A stretch of 48,675 nucleotides of DNA. Origin: Terrimonas sp. (GTDB lineage: Bacteria; Bacteroidota; Bacteroidia; Chitinophagales; Chitinophagaceae). The translations under genes were made by a program, and so were the position numbers. The notes under the pieces were generated by a model. That model saw nothing but the letters and a program-made list of their open reading frames with translations, did not search any database and was not told where the DNA came from. Location of the stretch: assembly GCA_016125075.1 (NCBI GenBank), contig WGMO01000016.1:1-48675 (forward strand). Direction: 5' to 3'. Below are positions 1 through 9,349 of the stretch, piece after piece. How positions within the stretch are numbered: position 1 is the stretch's first letter; each line of letters begins with the position of its first letter.

Positions 1-1
1 A

Positions 2-1291
2 CCTGATGCGGGTCAATGTGCCCTCACGGCCAGCTATAGTGTTACCATCAACCCGAATATCACACCTACTTTTTCTTTTGGCACCAGTGCCAGTTTCTGT
101 GCAGGCGCTTCCGTTCCCAGTTTGCCTAATACCTCGGATAATGGTATCACCGGTACCTGGAGCCCGGCTACTGTCGATAACCAGAATTCCGGTACTTATA
201 TATTTACACCAACTGCGGGTCAATGTGCCCTCACGGCCAGCTATAGTGTGACCATCAATCCGAATATCACGCCCACCTTCCCTTTTGGCACCAGTGCCAG
301 TTTCTGTGCAGGTGCTTCCGTGCCCAGTTTGCCCAATACATCGGATAATGGTATCACCGGTACCTGGAGCCCGGCTACCGTCGATAACCAGAATTCCGGC
401 ACTTATACCTTTACGCCAGACGCCGGACAGTGTGCAACAACTGCCACACTCACGGTAACCATCAATCCGAATATCACGCCGACTTTCCCTTTTGGTACCA
501 GTGCCAGTTTCTGTGCAGGTGCTTCTGTGCCTACCTTACCCAATACCTCGGATAATGGTATCACCGGTACCTGGAGCCCGGCCATCATCGATAACCAGAA
601 CTCCGGAACCTATACATTTACACCTACAGCCGGCCAGTGTGCAACAACTACAACACTCACGGTAACCATTAATCCTATTCTGACGCCTATATTCAGCTTT
701 GGCACCAGTGCCAGTTTCTGTGCAGGCGCTTCAGTGCCCGCATTGCCCAATACCTCGGATAACGGTATTTCCGGTACCTGGAGCCCGGCCACTATTGATA
801 ACCAGAACTCCGGCACTTATACATTTACGCCTGACGCCGGGCAATGTGGTACTGCTACCAGTTTGTCTGTGACGATCAATCCCAATGCAATACCTGTATT
901 CAGTTTTGGTCCCAGTTTATCAATTTGTGCAGGAGGTGCTGTCCCGGCCCTGCCCAATATATCTGATAACAGTATCAATGGAAGCTGGAGCCCGGCTATT
1001 GTTAGCAATCAAACCAGTGGAACCTATATATTCACCGGAAATGCCGGGCAATGTGTAACGCCCTATACCTTTACCGTAACGGTCAACCCGATCGTCACCC
1101 CCAGCTTTAGTTTTGGAAATTTCCAATCCGTTTGTATCGGATCTGCCGTGCCCAATCTTCCAACTGTATCTGATAACGGTATTAGCGGAACCTGGAGCCC
1201 AGCTGTGGCAGACAACCAGGTAAGTGGTACTTATGTATTCACACCAACACCTGGTCAATGTGCGAATAGTACGCAGTTTACCCTTGAAATT
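2..1291 (+). repeat. 207-bp in-frame tandem repeat array (six full units plus a partial)
   Basis: Units begin at 50, 257, 464, 671, 878 and 1085, each exactly 207 bp (69 codons), and the end of a further unit occupies 2-49. The tgg of the GTWSPA core recurs at 158, 365, 572, 779, 986 and 1193. The first four units are almost identical at the DNA level while the last two are clearly diverged, so the upstream end of the array expanded or was homogenised most recently. The window edge cuts the array, so the true copy number is unknown. Confidence 0.95.
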
Positions 1292-1843
1292 AATCCTGTA
1301 CCGTCGGTCACAGTCAGAGGTGATACGACAGTGTATGACGGGGACCTGCTTCCGGTCTACAACTGGATGGGAACACCGGGTTCGGTGATCAACTGGGTGA
1401 ATTCAAATACAGACATCGGCTTACCCGCGAGCGGTACCGGCAACCTGCCTTCATTCACTGCCATCAATAAAGGGGATAACCCAATATCCGGTACTGTCAT
1501 CATAACACCAGCCATTAATGGCTGCACCGGTCTGGCACAATCCTATAAGATAACCGTCCTGCCACTTGATAAGGATGTATTTGTACCCAATGTTTTCTCG
1601 CCCAATGATGATGGCAAGAATGATATACTCTATGTATACGGCAACTATATCGATAAGGTTGACATGCATATCTATAACCAGTGGGGCCAGGAAGTGGCGA
1701 CCATCAAAAACAAATCACAGGGATGGGATGGCAGGCATAAGGGCAATCCGCAGCCGGTGGGGGTATATGTGTATGTACTGAAAGCAGAATTATCCGGGGG
1801 CAGAACGGTGCAACTGAAAGGTTCCATTACCCTGGTAAGATAA
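2..1843 (+). CDS. T9SS cargo with tandem Ig/PKD-like repeats and type B (gliding motility-associated) C-terminal domain, 5' partial
   Basis: The frame is open from base 2, so the start and any signal peptide lie outside the window; internal ATG codons are not the true start. The visible 613 residues are six full copies and one partial copy of a 69-residue module with a conserved DNGI-GTWSPA core and two Cys each (SFCAG and GQC), probably a disulfide-stabilised beta-sandwich. A different PKD-like segment follows (about 1292-1579). The last 87 residues (from base 1580) start FVPNVFSPNDDGKND and contain YNQWGQEV and GWDG, the hallmark of the T9SS type B sorting domain (gliding motility-associated C-terminal domain family). 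Inference: a large cell-surface adhesin or structural protein exported by T9SS. The downstream PorP/SprF-like gene fits, because type B cargos are typically encoded beside one. Ligand and function are unknown. Confidence 0.9.
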   Translation, partial: PDAGQCALTASYSVTINPNITPTFSFGTSASFCAGASVPSLPNTSDNGITGTWSPATVDNQNSGTYIFTPTAGQCALTASYSVTINPNITPTFPFGTSASFCAGASVPSLPNTSDNGITGTWSPATVDNQNSGTYTFTPDAGQCATTATLTVTINPNITPTFPFGTSASFCAGASVPTLPNTSDNGITGTWSPAIIDNQNSGTYTFTPTAGQCATTTTLTVTINPILTPIFSFGTSASFCAGASVPALPNTSDNGISGTWSPATIDNQNSGTYTFTPDAGQCGTATSLSVTINPNAIPVFSFGPSLSICAGGAVPALPNISDNSINGSWSPAIVSNQTSGTYIFTGNAGQCVTPYTFTVTVNPIVTPSFSFGNFQSVCIGSAVPNLPTVSDNGISGTWSPAVADNQVSGTYVFTPTPGQCANSTQFTLEINPVPSVTVRGDTTVYDGDLLPVYNWMGTPGSVINWVNSNTDIGLPASGTGNLPSFTAINKGDNPISGTVIITPAINGCTGLAQSYKITVLPLDKDVFVPNVFSPNDDGKNDILYVYGNYIDKVDMHIYNQWGQEVATIKNKSQGWDGRHKGNPQPVGVYVYVLKAELSGGRTVQLKGSITLVR

Positions 1844-1889
1844 AAAAGCAAAGAAAAGATCACCCGAAAAAAATCATATCCTGATCAAC

Positions 1890-2915
1890 ATGAAAAATAC
1901 AAGCCTACAAAGATCCACGTGGATGATCGCTACCCTACTGCTGTTGTACGGCACCCGCACGGCAGCCCAAACGGATCCGCATTTCACCCAAAACTATACA
2001 TTTCCCATGTACATCAATCCTGCCTTAACAGGAAGCAGTGATGGGGAGTACCGGGCATCGGCTATTTACCGGACACAATGGAGCAGCATCAGCAATCCTT
2101 ACCGGACTGTTGGTGTTTCCTTTGATACCCGTACCAATAAAAATATAGCCCTTGGCTTCAACCTGCTGAACCAAACAGCCGGTGATGGCGGGTTCAGTTA
2201 CCTGAGCACCTATGGATCCTTTGCCTATACCGGTGTGAAATTCGGGAAAGACAACAATCACCGGTTGGTACTGGCCTTACAGGGAGGGATCATCAGCCGC
2301 AGGGTAGATCCTTCAAAATTCAAATGGGGTGAACAATGGAACCCCATTACCGGCTACAATGCCTCCAACATCACGACAGAATCTTTTGCCAATACCTCCA
2401 ATACCTCCTTAGACGTCGGTTCGGGCATCCTCTATTTTGACGCATCCCAGGGTAAAAAACAAAATGTTTTCGGCGGGATTTCCTTTTTTCATATCAACAA
2501 GCCGAAAGACCCCATCATCTCTTCCCAGAGTACTGCATTGAACACGATCCCCCTTCGGTATATAATACACGGCGGTGTGAGTTTTAACCTTTCAGAAAGA
2601 ACACATATCATTCCGCATGCCCTTTACATGCACCAGGGCACGGCCCATGAAATGATGCTGGGTGCGTATGCGCAATACAACGTGAATGAAGAAACAGATG
2701 TAATGGTTGGTGCCTATTACCGGGTCAAGGATGCAGTGGCCCCGTTTTTCGGGGTGGACTGGAGGAATTTCATTATCGGTTTGAGTTATGATGTCAATGC
2801 ATCCAAACTTGGATCGATGACACGGAATGTCAACAGTTTTGAACTGAGCCTTTCCTATGTTAAGCGAAGCGGCACCCGGAGTATTTTTGATTTTATCCGT
2901 TGTGCGAGATTATAA
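1890..2915 (+). CDS. PorP/SprF family type IX secretion system membrane protein
   Basis: A 341-residue outer-membrane beta-barrel protein. A signal peptide (hydrophobic MIATLLLLYG, cleavage near TAAQ) is followed by the family signature DPHFTQNYTFPMYINPALTG, and the C-terminus IRCARL resembles the Cys-Pro-Arg-Phe end of many PorP/SprF proteins. These proteins work with T9SS to hold or anchor cargos carrying type B sorting domains. It begins 46 bp after the repeat cargo gene and 27 bp before the OmpA-family gene, consistent with one operon and with a dedicated role for the upstream cargo. I give no symbol because Bacteroidota encode many paralogues. Confidence 0.9.
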   Translation: MKNTSLQRSTWMIATLLLLYGTRTAAQTDPHFTQNYTFPMYINPALTGSSDGEYRASAIYRTQWSSISNPYRTVGVSFDTRTNKNIALGFNLLNQTAGDGGFSYLSTYGSFAYTGVKFGKDNNHRLVLALQGGIISRRVDPSKFKWGEQWNPITGYNASNITTESFANTSNTSLDVGSGILYFDASQGKKQNVFGGISFFHINKPKDPIISSQSTALNTIPLRYIIHGGVSFNLSERTHIIPHALYMHQGTAHEMMLGAYAQYNVNEETDVMVGAYYRVKDAVAPFFGVDWRNFIIGLSYDVNASKLGSMTRNVNSFELSLSYVKRSGTRSIFDFIRCARL

Positions 2916-2942
2916 ATAAGTACCCATCAAAAGGACTGAACC

Positions 2943-5003
2943 ATGAAACTACTTAACCATACCGATCCAACAATAAAATATGTTGCCGGCGGACTGTTGT
3001 TAATCCTTTGCTGTTTCTCCAAGGCACAGGCGCAAAAAACAAAAGGGCCCCTCCAACTGGCAGATGAATATTTTGCAGCCGGTGAATATTATACTGCTGC
3101 CAATCTTTATGAACAATACCTTCATCCCCCCAAAACAAGCCGGCAGGTCAGTGAATTTCCTTTGAATGTGAAGCGCAATACCTACCAGGTTTCCAAAAAC
3201 AAAATCACTGATAAAGAAATCCTGTTCAGGCAGGCAGAAAGTTACAGGCTCGCCCACTATTGGGATAAGGCTGCCACAATTTACCAGCAATTGTCAGAAC
3301 AATATCCCGACCCGAACGGAGAAGGAGCGCAGTACTGGTTAGCCGTTTGCCAGCGAAACCTGGGGGATATTGCCCAGGCCCGTCAATCCCTTAATACCTT
3401 TCTTACATCCAATAACAACCCCTCCTCTTTAAAGACAGCAGCAGAAAAGGAATTAAGAACGATCAACTTTATTCAGCAACAACAGCAAAGAGCGGACAGT
3501 ATTTTATTCACGGTCGGGAAAATTGATGCCGTAAACAGTAGTGTTTCGGGCCTGTTCGGGGTAGCCGCAACAGGAAACAATCAATACCTGGTAAGCAGTA
3601 CCCGTACTGACAGTATACAGACAGCGGGCATAAACCCCTACCGCAGCAACTTATTCCTGGCCACGCTCAGTGATAATAAATTCGACCACCTGACACCCCT
3701 TGACCTATCAATGGCCGACCCCGCCAATAATCTCGGTGCGGGCACTTTAAGTCATGATGGCAGGTATCTTTATTTCACAGCATGGAAAAAAGAAAACGGA
3801 AAAAATATTTCATCCATTTATTATACAGAAAGAACAGACAGTGGATGGAGAACTCCCCGGAAACTGATGATGGTCGACCAGGCCGGCTATAACAGTAAGC
3901 AGCCCTATTGCACTACAGACGGTAAATACCTGTTTTTTTCATCCGACCGCCCTGGCGGTGCCGGTAAATTTGATATCTGGTATGCACCCCTGAACAATGA
4001 CGGCACAACCGGAAACCCAGTTAATGCCGGAACAGGAATCAATACGCCGGAAGATGAAGTCGCCCCTTTTTATCATGTACATACAGGAACACTTGTTTTT
4101 TCTTCATTGGGATATGATGGTATGGGCGGATTTGATCTGTTTGCCGCCAAAGGGGATATGAACCATTGGGAGCAACCCATGAACCTCGGATTTCCGGTGA
4201 ACTCACCCAGGGATGATATCTATTTCTATGCAGATGAAAACAAGGATCTACTGGGTCATGTTCTTTTAAGCTCCGACCGTGGATCGGGCTGTTGTCTTGA
4301 GACATATGCTTTGACCCGGCAACCAAAAGATAAGATTGTGAACGGGTTGGTCAGGGACTGTGCAGACAATATGGCGATTGAAGGTGCCCGTGTTGTAATG
4401 CAGGATAACAATGGTAAAACCTGGGAGACCACCACAAACAAAGATGGCCGCTATTCCTTTGCGCTCCAAAAAGAGCCCTTCAGCACCCTCAGATTATCGG
4501 TCACCAAAGATGATTACAGGGATACTTTCAGCCTTTTCACCCAGGAAAGAATTGACGAATCGGATTTGCTGACCGACCATTTATACAATACAGCCATTTG
4601 CATCCAACAAATTCCTCCACCCGAACCCGAACCGGTACTGGTGATTAAGGCAGAAAATGTAGTAACGGTCTATTTTGATTTTGACAGGAGCCGGCTGAAA
4701 CCGACCGCCATCGCAAAACTGGATTCGATTTACCAGGTACTGGTGGACAATCCCACGGCTACCCTACAAATATCAGGTTATACGGATGGGCTGGGCAGTG
4801 ATGCCTATAACAAAATCCTTTCCGATAAAAGGGCAAGGGCCTGTGCCGAATACCTTATAAGGAAAGGGACCGAAGCAGTCCGGATCAGCTTTGTTTCTTT
4901 TGGGGCCTGTTGCCCGGTAGAAATGGAGATCATCAACGGAAGGGATAATCCCGATGGCAGGAGTATGAACAGGAGGGCCCTGATCAATATAAAAAAAGAT
5001 TAA
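2943..5003 (+). CDS. PorE-like protein: TPR, PD40 propeller, carboxypeptidase-regulatory fold and OmpA C-terminal domain
   Basis: 686 residues with a signal peptide ending near AQA (about residue 30). A TPR region (about 35-170) is followed by a PD40/WD40-like propeller (about 190-465, with repeats such as FFSSDRPGGAGKFDIWYA), a carboxypeptidase regulatory-like domain (about 468-545, GARVVMQDNNGKTWETTT) and a C-terminal OmpA domain (about 570-686) with YFDFDRSRL and the peptidoglycan-contact pattern GYTDGLG...LSDKRA. This is the domain order described for the T9SS component PorE, which connects the secretion apparatus to peptidoglycan. Its position after PorP/SprF supports a T9SS accessory role. 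It may be a paralogue serving this cargo and not the core PorE. It lacks an obvious lipobox. Confidence 0.85.
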   Translation: MKLLNHTDPTIKYVAGGLLLILCCFSKAQAQKTKGPLQLADEYFAAGEYYTAANLYEQYLHPPKTSRQVSEFPLNVKRNTYQVSKNKITDKEILFRQAESYRLAHYWDKAATIYQQLSEQYPDPNGEGAQYWLAVCQRNLGDIAQARQSLNTFLTSNNNPSSLKTAAEKELRTINFIQQQQQRADSILFTVGKIDAVNSSVSGLFGVAATGNNQYLVSSTRTDSIQTAGINPYRSNLFLATLSDNKFDHLTPLDLSMADPANNLGAGTLSHDGRYLYFTAWKKENGKNISSIYYTERTDSGWRTPRKLMMVDQAGYNSKQPYCTTDGKYLFFSSDRPGGAGKFDIWYAPLNNDGTTGNPVNAGTGINTPEDEVAPFYHVHTGTLVFSSLGYDGMGGFDLFAAKGDMNHWEQPMNLGFPVNSPRDDIYFYADENKDLLGHVLLSSDRGSGCCLETYALTRQPKDKIVNGLVRDCADNMAIEGARVVMQDNNGKTWETTTNKDGRYSFALQKEPFSTLRLSVTKDDYRDTFSLFTQERIDESDLLTDHLYNTAICIQQIPPPEPEPVLVIKAENVVTVYFDFDRSRLKPTAIAKLDSIYQVLVDNPTATLQISGYTDGLGSDAYNKILSDKRARACAEYLIRKGTEAVRISFVSFGACCPVEMEIINGRDNPDGRSMNRRALINIKKD

Positions 5004-5011
5004 ACATAATC

Positions 5012-5049
5012 GACAAAAAAACGTCCGGAATTCCGGACGCTTTTTTGTC
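5012..5049. terminator. Bidirectional rho-independent terminator
   Basis: The perfect palindrome CGTCCGGAATTCCGGACG (5022-5039) is flanked by an A-run on the left and a T-run on the right. The flanks also pair (gacaaaaaa on the left with ttttttgtc on the right), so symmetry runs across 38 bp. It lies between the convergent PorE-like gene and RND pump gene and can end transcripts from both sides. The pump's TGA (5048-5050) overlaps the right flank. Confidence 0.9.
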
Positions 5050-8000
5050 AATTATTAATAAGGCCTGTTTTTTTCAATAATTTCCTGTTGATCCTGTAGT
5101 GTGTAAACTTATATACAAGGGCGTACATTACCGGTAAAATGAGCAGGGTCAGAATAGTGGATGTAACTAAACCCCCGATCACAACCCTGGCTAAGGGCTT
5201 CTGCGTTTCACTGCCTATACCAGTAGCAATAGCCGCCGGTAATAAACCGATGGCTGCCATCAGTGCTGTCATGACGACTGGCCTTACCCTGGCAATCACC
5301 CCATCGCGGATGGCCTGGTCCAAATGAAGTCCATTTTCAAGATTCTTCCTGAATACACTGATCAGAATAACCCCGTTTTGGATACAGACCCCAAATAAAG
5401 CAATAAACCCAATGCCGGCACTGATACTGAAATTCATCCTAGTTATATGGAGTGCTAAAATCCCACCGATCAGCGCAAAGGGAACGTTCAGGATCGTCAG
5501 TAAGGCATCTTTCACATTCCCGAAAGTCATAAACAAAATCAAAAATATGATCAGGAGGCAGACCGGTACTACCCGGGCCAGTGTGGCATTCGCCCTTTTC
5601 TGATTTTCAAATTCACCATTCCAGGTCATGGAATACCCTTTAGGAAGGGAAACATACTGGTTGACCTTTTTTTGTGCTTCCGCAATCGTACCACCCAGGT
5701 CTCTTTCGCGGACTGAGAATTTTACAGCAATATGGCGCATATTATTATCACGGTATATAAACGCAGGTCCGGTAAGTGTCTCAATCGATGAAATTTCTTT
5801 TAAAGGGATTTTTGCCCCGTCCTGCGTGGGGATCATCAACTGCTCGATGGCTTCACGGGTAGCCCTGTATTCCTTCTGGTATCTGACCCGCACATCAAAC
5901 TTTCGTTCGCCTTCGTATAACTGTGTGGCTGCCTTTCCCCCGATGGCCATCTCAATGGCGGCATTGGCATCGACGGTATTAACACCGTATAATGCCATTT
6001 TCTGCTGATCCAGGTTGATCCTGAATTCAGGCTGTCCAAGATTCTTTAAGATCCCCAGGTCTTCAATACCCCGGATCCCGGACATATTTTTCATGACCGC
6101 ATTTGCTAAACTGTCGAGGGTATTGAAATCCGGCCCGAATATCTTAACCGCCAATGCGGCATTGACACCTGCAACCGCTTCTTCCACATTATCCCTGATG
6201 GGTTGTGAGTAGTTCAACACGAGCCCGGGAATTACATTCAACTGCCTGTCCATCTCATCGATCAGCGATTCCTCGCTAATATTTCTTTTCCATTTCTTTT
6301 TTGGCAAAAGGTCTACCTGAATCTGAACATTGAAAAAACCTTTGGGGTCCGTACCATCATTGGTCCTGCCGATCTGTGAAAGCACCTGCTTCACTTCCGG
6401 AAAAGAAGAGATGATCGCGATCATTTTTTGGGATACAGAATCGGCTTCATTCAGAGAAACGCTCATCGGCAGTTCTGCTTCCACCCATAATGCCCCCTCA
6501 TCCAGTTCGGGTAAGAATTCGGAACCCAGGAATTTAAAGGAGAATAAGGAGACCAGCATGATGACAAAGGCGATGACCACACTCTTTTTCTGATGGGCAT
6601 ATACAAATTTCAACAACCTCCCCACCCCTTTTTCAAAAAACCAGACCACGGGGTTGTGTTTTTCCCGTACATTCTTTTTCAGCAGGATACTGGACAGGGC
6701 CGGTACCAGTGTCAGGGTAAAAATAAGGGCCCCCAGGAGTGCAAACCCCAGGGTATAGGCCAGGGGGGAAAACATTTTACCTTCCACTTTCTGGAAGGAA
6801 AAAATGGGCACCAGGCAGGTGAGGATAATGATCTTGGAGAAAAAGATAGCTTTTCCCATCTCCGTTCCGGTACTCTTAAACAGCCCCATCTTTGCCAGTT
6901 TATTAAAGCGCTCCATCCCTACTTCTTTTGCCCGGTGATCCAGTGCCACAAACAAACCCTCGACCATCACGACTGCCCCATCGATGATAATACCAAAGTC
7001 AATGGCCCCCATGGAAAGGAGATTGGCACTCATCCCCCGCCATCGCATCAACATAAAAGCAAAAAGCAATGACAAAGGAATGATGATAGCGACGGTGATG
7101 GTAGTTCTCCAGTCAGCCATAAATATCAACACAATGACCGTCACCAGCACGATCCCTTCAAACAGGTTGTGCAGTACTGTATCCTGGGCAAACTCCATCA
7201 GGTGGGTCCTGTCGTAAAATGTATCGATCTGGACATCCGAGGGCAATACGGTCTCATTCAATTCTTTGACCTTCAATTCAACATTATGCAGAACCTCGGA
7301 AGGGTTTTCTCCTTTTCGCATCACGATAATTCCTTCTATAACATCGGGTTGGTCCAAATTCCTGGAAACCTTCCCCAACCGCGGCTTGCCCCCTTCCACA
7401 ACCTGGGCAACATTGCCGACAAGGATCGGAACACCGTTCTGTTTATCAATCAGGATATTTTTGATATCATCGATATTCCTTAATACGCCGATTCCTCTCA
7501 CTACATAACTCTGTCCATTTCTTTCAATCACATCGCCGCCCACATTGATATTACTTTTTGAAATGGCATTGAACACATCCAGCGAAGAAAGGTTGTACTT
7601 AACGAGAAGATCAGGATTCACACTCACTTCAAAAACCTTTTCCTCGCCACCAAAACTGTTTACATCGGCGACACCGGGCACGCTTTTAAAGGCCCGGTCC
7701 AAAACCCAGTCCTGGATGGCGGTCAGTTCCCGGATATCCCGGGTTTCACTTTTTAAGGTATAACGATAGATCTCCCCTGTGGGACCATAGGGCGGCTGCA
7801 CATCGGGCTTGACCCCATCGGGCAGATCAGCACCTCCCAAACGGCTGAGCACCTGTTGACGGGCAAAAGCATCATCCACATCATCATCAAAAATGATCCT
7901 GGTATAACTCAACCCAAAGGCCGAAGTGGTACGGAGACTGACCTTTTTCTGCACACTGTTCAAAACCACTTCGAGGGGAATAGTGACAAATTTTTCAACT

Positions 8001-8188
8001 TCCTCGGCACTTCGTCCGGGCCATTGGGCAATAATAATGATCTGTGTATTGGTAACGTCGGGAAAGGTTTCTACGGGTGTATTTTTATAACTCACAAAAC
8101 CAATGACCGCCAGAACGGCCGTCATGAAAAAGACAAAATAGCGATGCCGCAGTGAAAAATGTATGATGCGTTTGATGAATCTGTTCAT
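5048..8188 (-). CDS. CusA/CzcA family heavy-metal efflux RND transporter
   Basis: 1046 residues, the usual length for an HME-RND pump. It has an N-terminal membrane helix, two large periplasmic loops and two membrane-helix clusters. The start has the family pattern VETFPDVTNTQIIIIAQWPG and RSAEEVEKFVTIPLE. Helix 4 carries DFGIIIDGAVVMVE, retaining the two Asp and the Glu used for proton coupling in CzcA-type pumps, which favours divalent cations (Co/Zn/Cd/Ni) over CusA-type Cu/Ag. Metal specificity is inferred. It is the last gene of the efflux operon, 42 bp after the adaptor gene, and works with that adaptor and the TolC-like channel. Confidence 0.93.
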   Translation of the reverse strand: MNRFIKRIIHFSLRHRYFVFFMTAVLAVIGFVSYKNTPVETFPDVTNTQIIIIAQWPGRSAEEVEKFVTIPLEVVLNSVQKKVSLRTTSAFGLSYTRIIFDDDVDDAFARQQVLSRLGGADLPDGVKPDVQPPYGPTGEIYRYTLKSETRDIRELTAIQDWVLDRAFKSVPGVADVNSFGGEEKVFEVSVNPDLLVKYNLSSLDVFNAISKSNINVGGDVIERNGQSYVVRGIGVLRNIDDIKNILIDKQNGVPILVGNVAQVVEGGKPRLGKVSRNLDQPDVIEGIIVMRKGENPSEVLHNVELKVKELNETVLPSDVQIDTFYDRTHLMEFAQDTVLHNLFEGIVLVTVIVLIFMADWRTTITVAIIIPLSLLFAFMLMRWRGMSANLLSMGAIDFGIIIDGAVVMVEGLFVALDHRAKEVGMERFNKLAKMGLFKSTGTEMGKAIFFSKIIILTCLVPIFSFQKVEGKMFSPLAYTLGFALLGALIFTLTLVPALSSILLKKNVREKHNPVVWFFEKGVGRLLKFVYAHQKKSVVIAFVIMLVSLFSFKFLGSEFLPELDEGALWVEAELPMSVSLNEADSVSQKMIAIISSFPEVKQVLSQIGRTNDGTDPKGFFNVQIQVDLLPKKKWKRNISEESLIDEMDRQLNVIPGLVLNYSQPIRDNVEEAVAGVNAALAVKIFGPDFNTLDSLANAVMKNMSGIRGIEDLGILKNLGQPEFRINLDQQKMALYGVNTVDANAAIEMAIGGKAATQLYEGERKFDVRVRYQKEYRATREAIEQLMIPTQDGAKIPLKEISSIETLTGPAFIYRDNNMRHIAVKFSVRERDLGGTIAEAQKKVNQYVSLPKGYSMTWNGEFENQKRANATLARVVPVCLLIIFLILFMTFGNVKDALLTILNVPFALIGGILALHITRMNFSISAGIGFIALFGVCIQNGVILISVFRKNLENGLHLDQAIRDGVIARVRPVVMTALMAAIGLLPAAIATGIGSETQKPLARVVIGGLVTSTILTLLILPVMYALVYKFTHYRINRKLLKKTGLINN

Positions 8189-8230
8189 AAAGGTTATAGG
8201 AAAGTTTGATTGGTTCGGAACATATCCTGA

Positions 8231-9343
8231 TTATTGACCCGACTCCCTTAACTGACGGTAAACCAATATCTGGTTTCGGGTCAATATTTTTTCGCCAGCC
8301 TCCAGCCCGGATATGAATGTAAATTCGCCCGATTTTTTTTCAACGCGGATCTCCCTGATGCTGACATCGTTCTTATTCCTGAATACCACGGCATAGTTCA
8401 TCCCGTTTTCGCTGATGATACCGGAGGAAGGAATGGCTATACCCTTCTTGCTCTCCTGGTTCTCAACGGTAACATTCGTAAACATTTCAGGTTTTAAATA
8501 CCCGGCATGATTAGGGAGGATGATTCTTATTTTCATTACTTTGGCTACCGGGTCCAACACGGGGTTCACTTTGTCAACTGTTCCTATGAAAACACTGTCG
8601 GGATAAGCCAGTGTAGTAACCCTGGCCCGATACCCCGGTTTTACCTTTGCCACATCCGTTTCATACACATTGGCCCAGATCCAAACATCACTGATGTCTC
8701 CAATGGTAAACATATTGCTGTTGTTGTCATTCCTGATGAAAGAACCCGGGTTAATGAGTTTTTCCACAACGTAGCCACTCCGCGGGGCTGTAATGATACA
8801 GGTGCCGTTCGAAGCAGTACGACCACCACCGTTAATGGCAATCAATTGCCGGATCCGGGATTGGTTGGTAAGCATTTTATCATACACCTCTTTTGCCTCG
8901 ATATACTCTTTTTCACTGGCAATGCCGTTTCTGAATAAGCTTTCCGCATTTTCCATCGATCGCTTCGCCACTGCCAGGTCATTACCGGCAGAAGCCAGGT
9001 CACTGTAATACCCGGCTACATCTGCACTTTTGATTACCGCCAGTTCCTGCCCGGCTTTAACATAATCACCGATCCCGACACTGGTACTGATGACCTGCCC
9101 GCTGCTGAAAGGGAAAATCTTGACCACTTTATTTTCATCAAAACTCACTTCGCCACTGAGTTGAACTTCATCATCAATATTGCGCACCACCGCAGAATCG
9201 ATCGTTAACAACTGCAAGGTACTGTCACTGATGATGGTCGATGCTGCTTTACTATCCTTGTCATCGGTCGCCTGATGGTTGTTACAAGCCAGCCACCCAT
9301 TCATGATAAAGAGTAAGGAAAACAATAGGGGATTCCCACGCAT
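8231..9343 (-). CDS. RND efflux periplasmic adaptor (CzcB/CusB-like lipoprotein)
   Basis: 370 residues. A signal sequence ends in a lipobox (GWLAC, Cys at about 20), so it is probably an inner-membrane lipoprotein. The membrane-fusion-protein architecture is clear: a barrel-sandwich hybrid (ISTSVGIGDYVKAGQELAVI), an alpha-helical hairpin (about 110-165, with the typical FRNGIASEKEYIEAK), the second lipoyl half (ITAPRSGYVVEKLINPGSFI), then beta-barrel and membrane-proximal domains. I see no His-rich N-terminal metal-binding extension and no CusF-like domain. It bridges pump and channel. Only 6 bp separate it from the upstream TolC-like gene. Confidence 0.92.
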   Translation of the reverse strand: MRGNPLLFSLLFIMNGWLACNNHQATDDKDSKAASTIISDSTLQLLTIDSAVVRNIDDEVQLSGEVSFDENKVVKIFPFSSGQVISTSVGIGDYVKAGQELAVIKSADVAGYYSDLASAGNDLAVAKRSMENAESLFRNGIASEKEYIEAKEVYDKMLTNQSRIRQLIAINGGGRTASNGTCIITAPRSGYVVEKLINPGSFIRNDNNSNMFTIGDISDVWIWANVYETDVAKVKPGYRARVTTLAYPDSVFIGTVDKVNPVLDPVAKVMKIRIILPNHAGYLKPEMFTNVTVENQESKKGIAIPSSGIISENGMNYAVVFRNKNDVSIREIRVEKKSGEFTFISGLEAGEKILTRNQILVYRQLRESGQ

Positions 9344-9349
9344 AAATAT

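Noticed and set aside
2-1291. The array as a CRISPR or satellite
   Set aside because: Units are 207 bp, in frame, coding, and have no spacers.
6-1863. Several open frames on both strands inside the repeat array, such as 403-588, 610-816 and 817-1008 (-)
   Set aside because: They recur with the 207-bp unit and are shadows of one long frame with a clear sorting domain.
6593-7072. 159-codon plus-strand frame opposite the RND pump
   Set aside because: Antisense to conserved membrane helices of the pump, with low-complexity composition and no start context.
8507-8938. 143-codon plus-strand frame opposite the adaptor gene
   Set aside because: Antisense shadow of a well-conserved protein.
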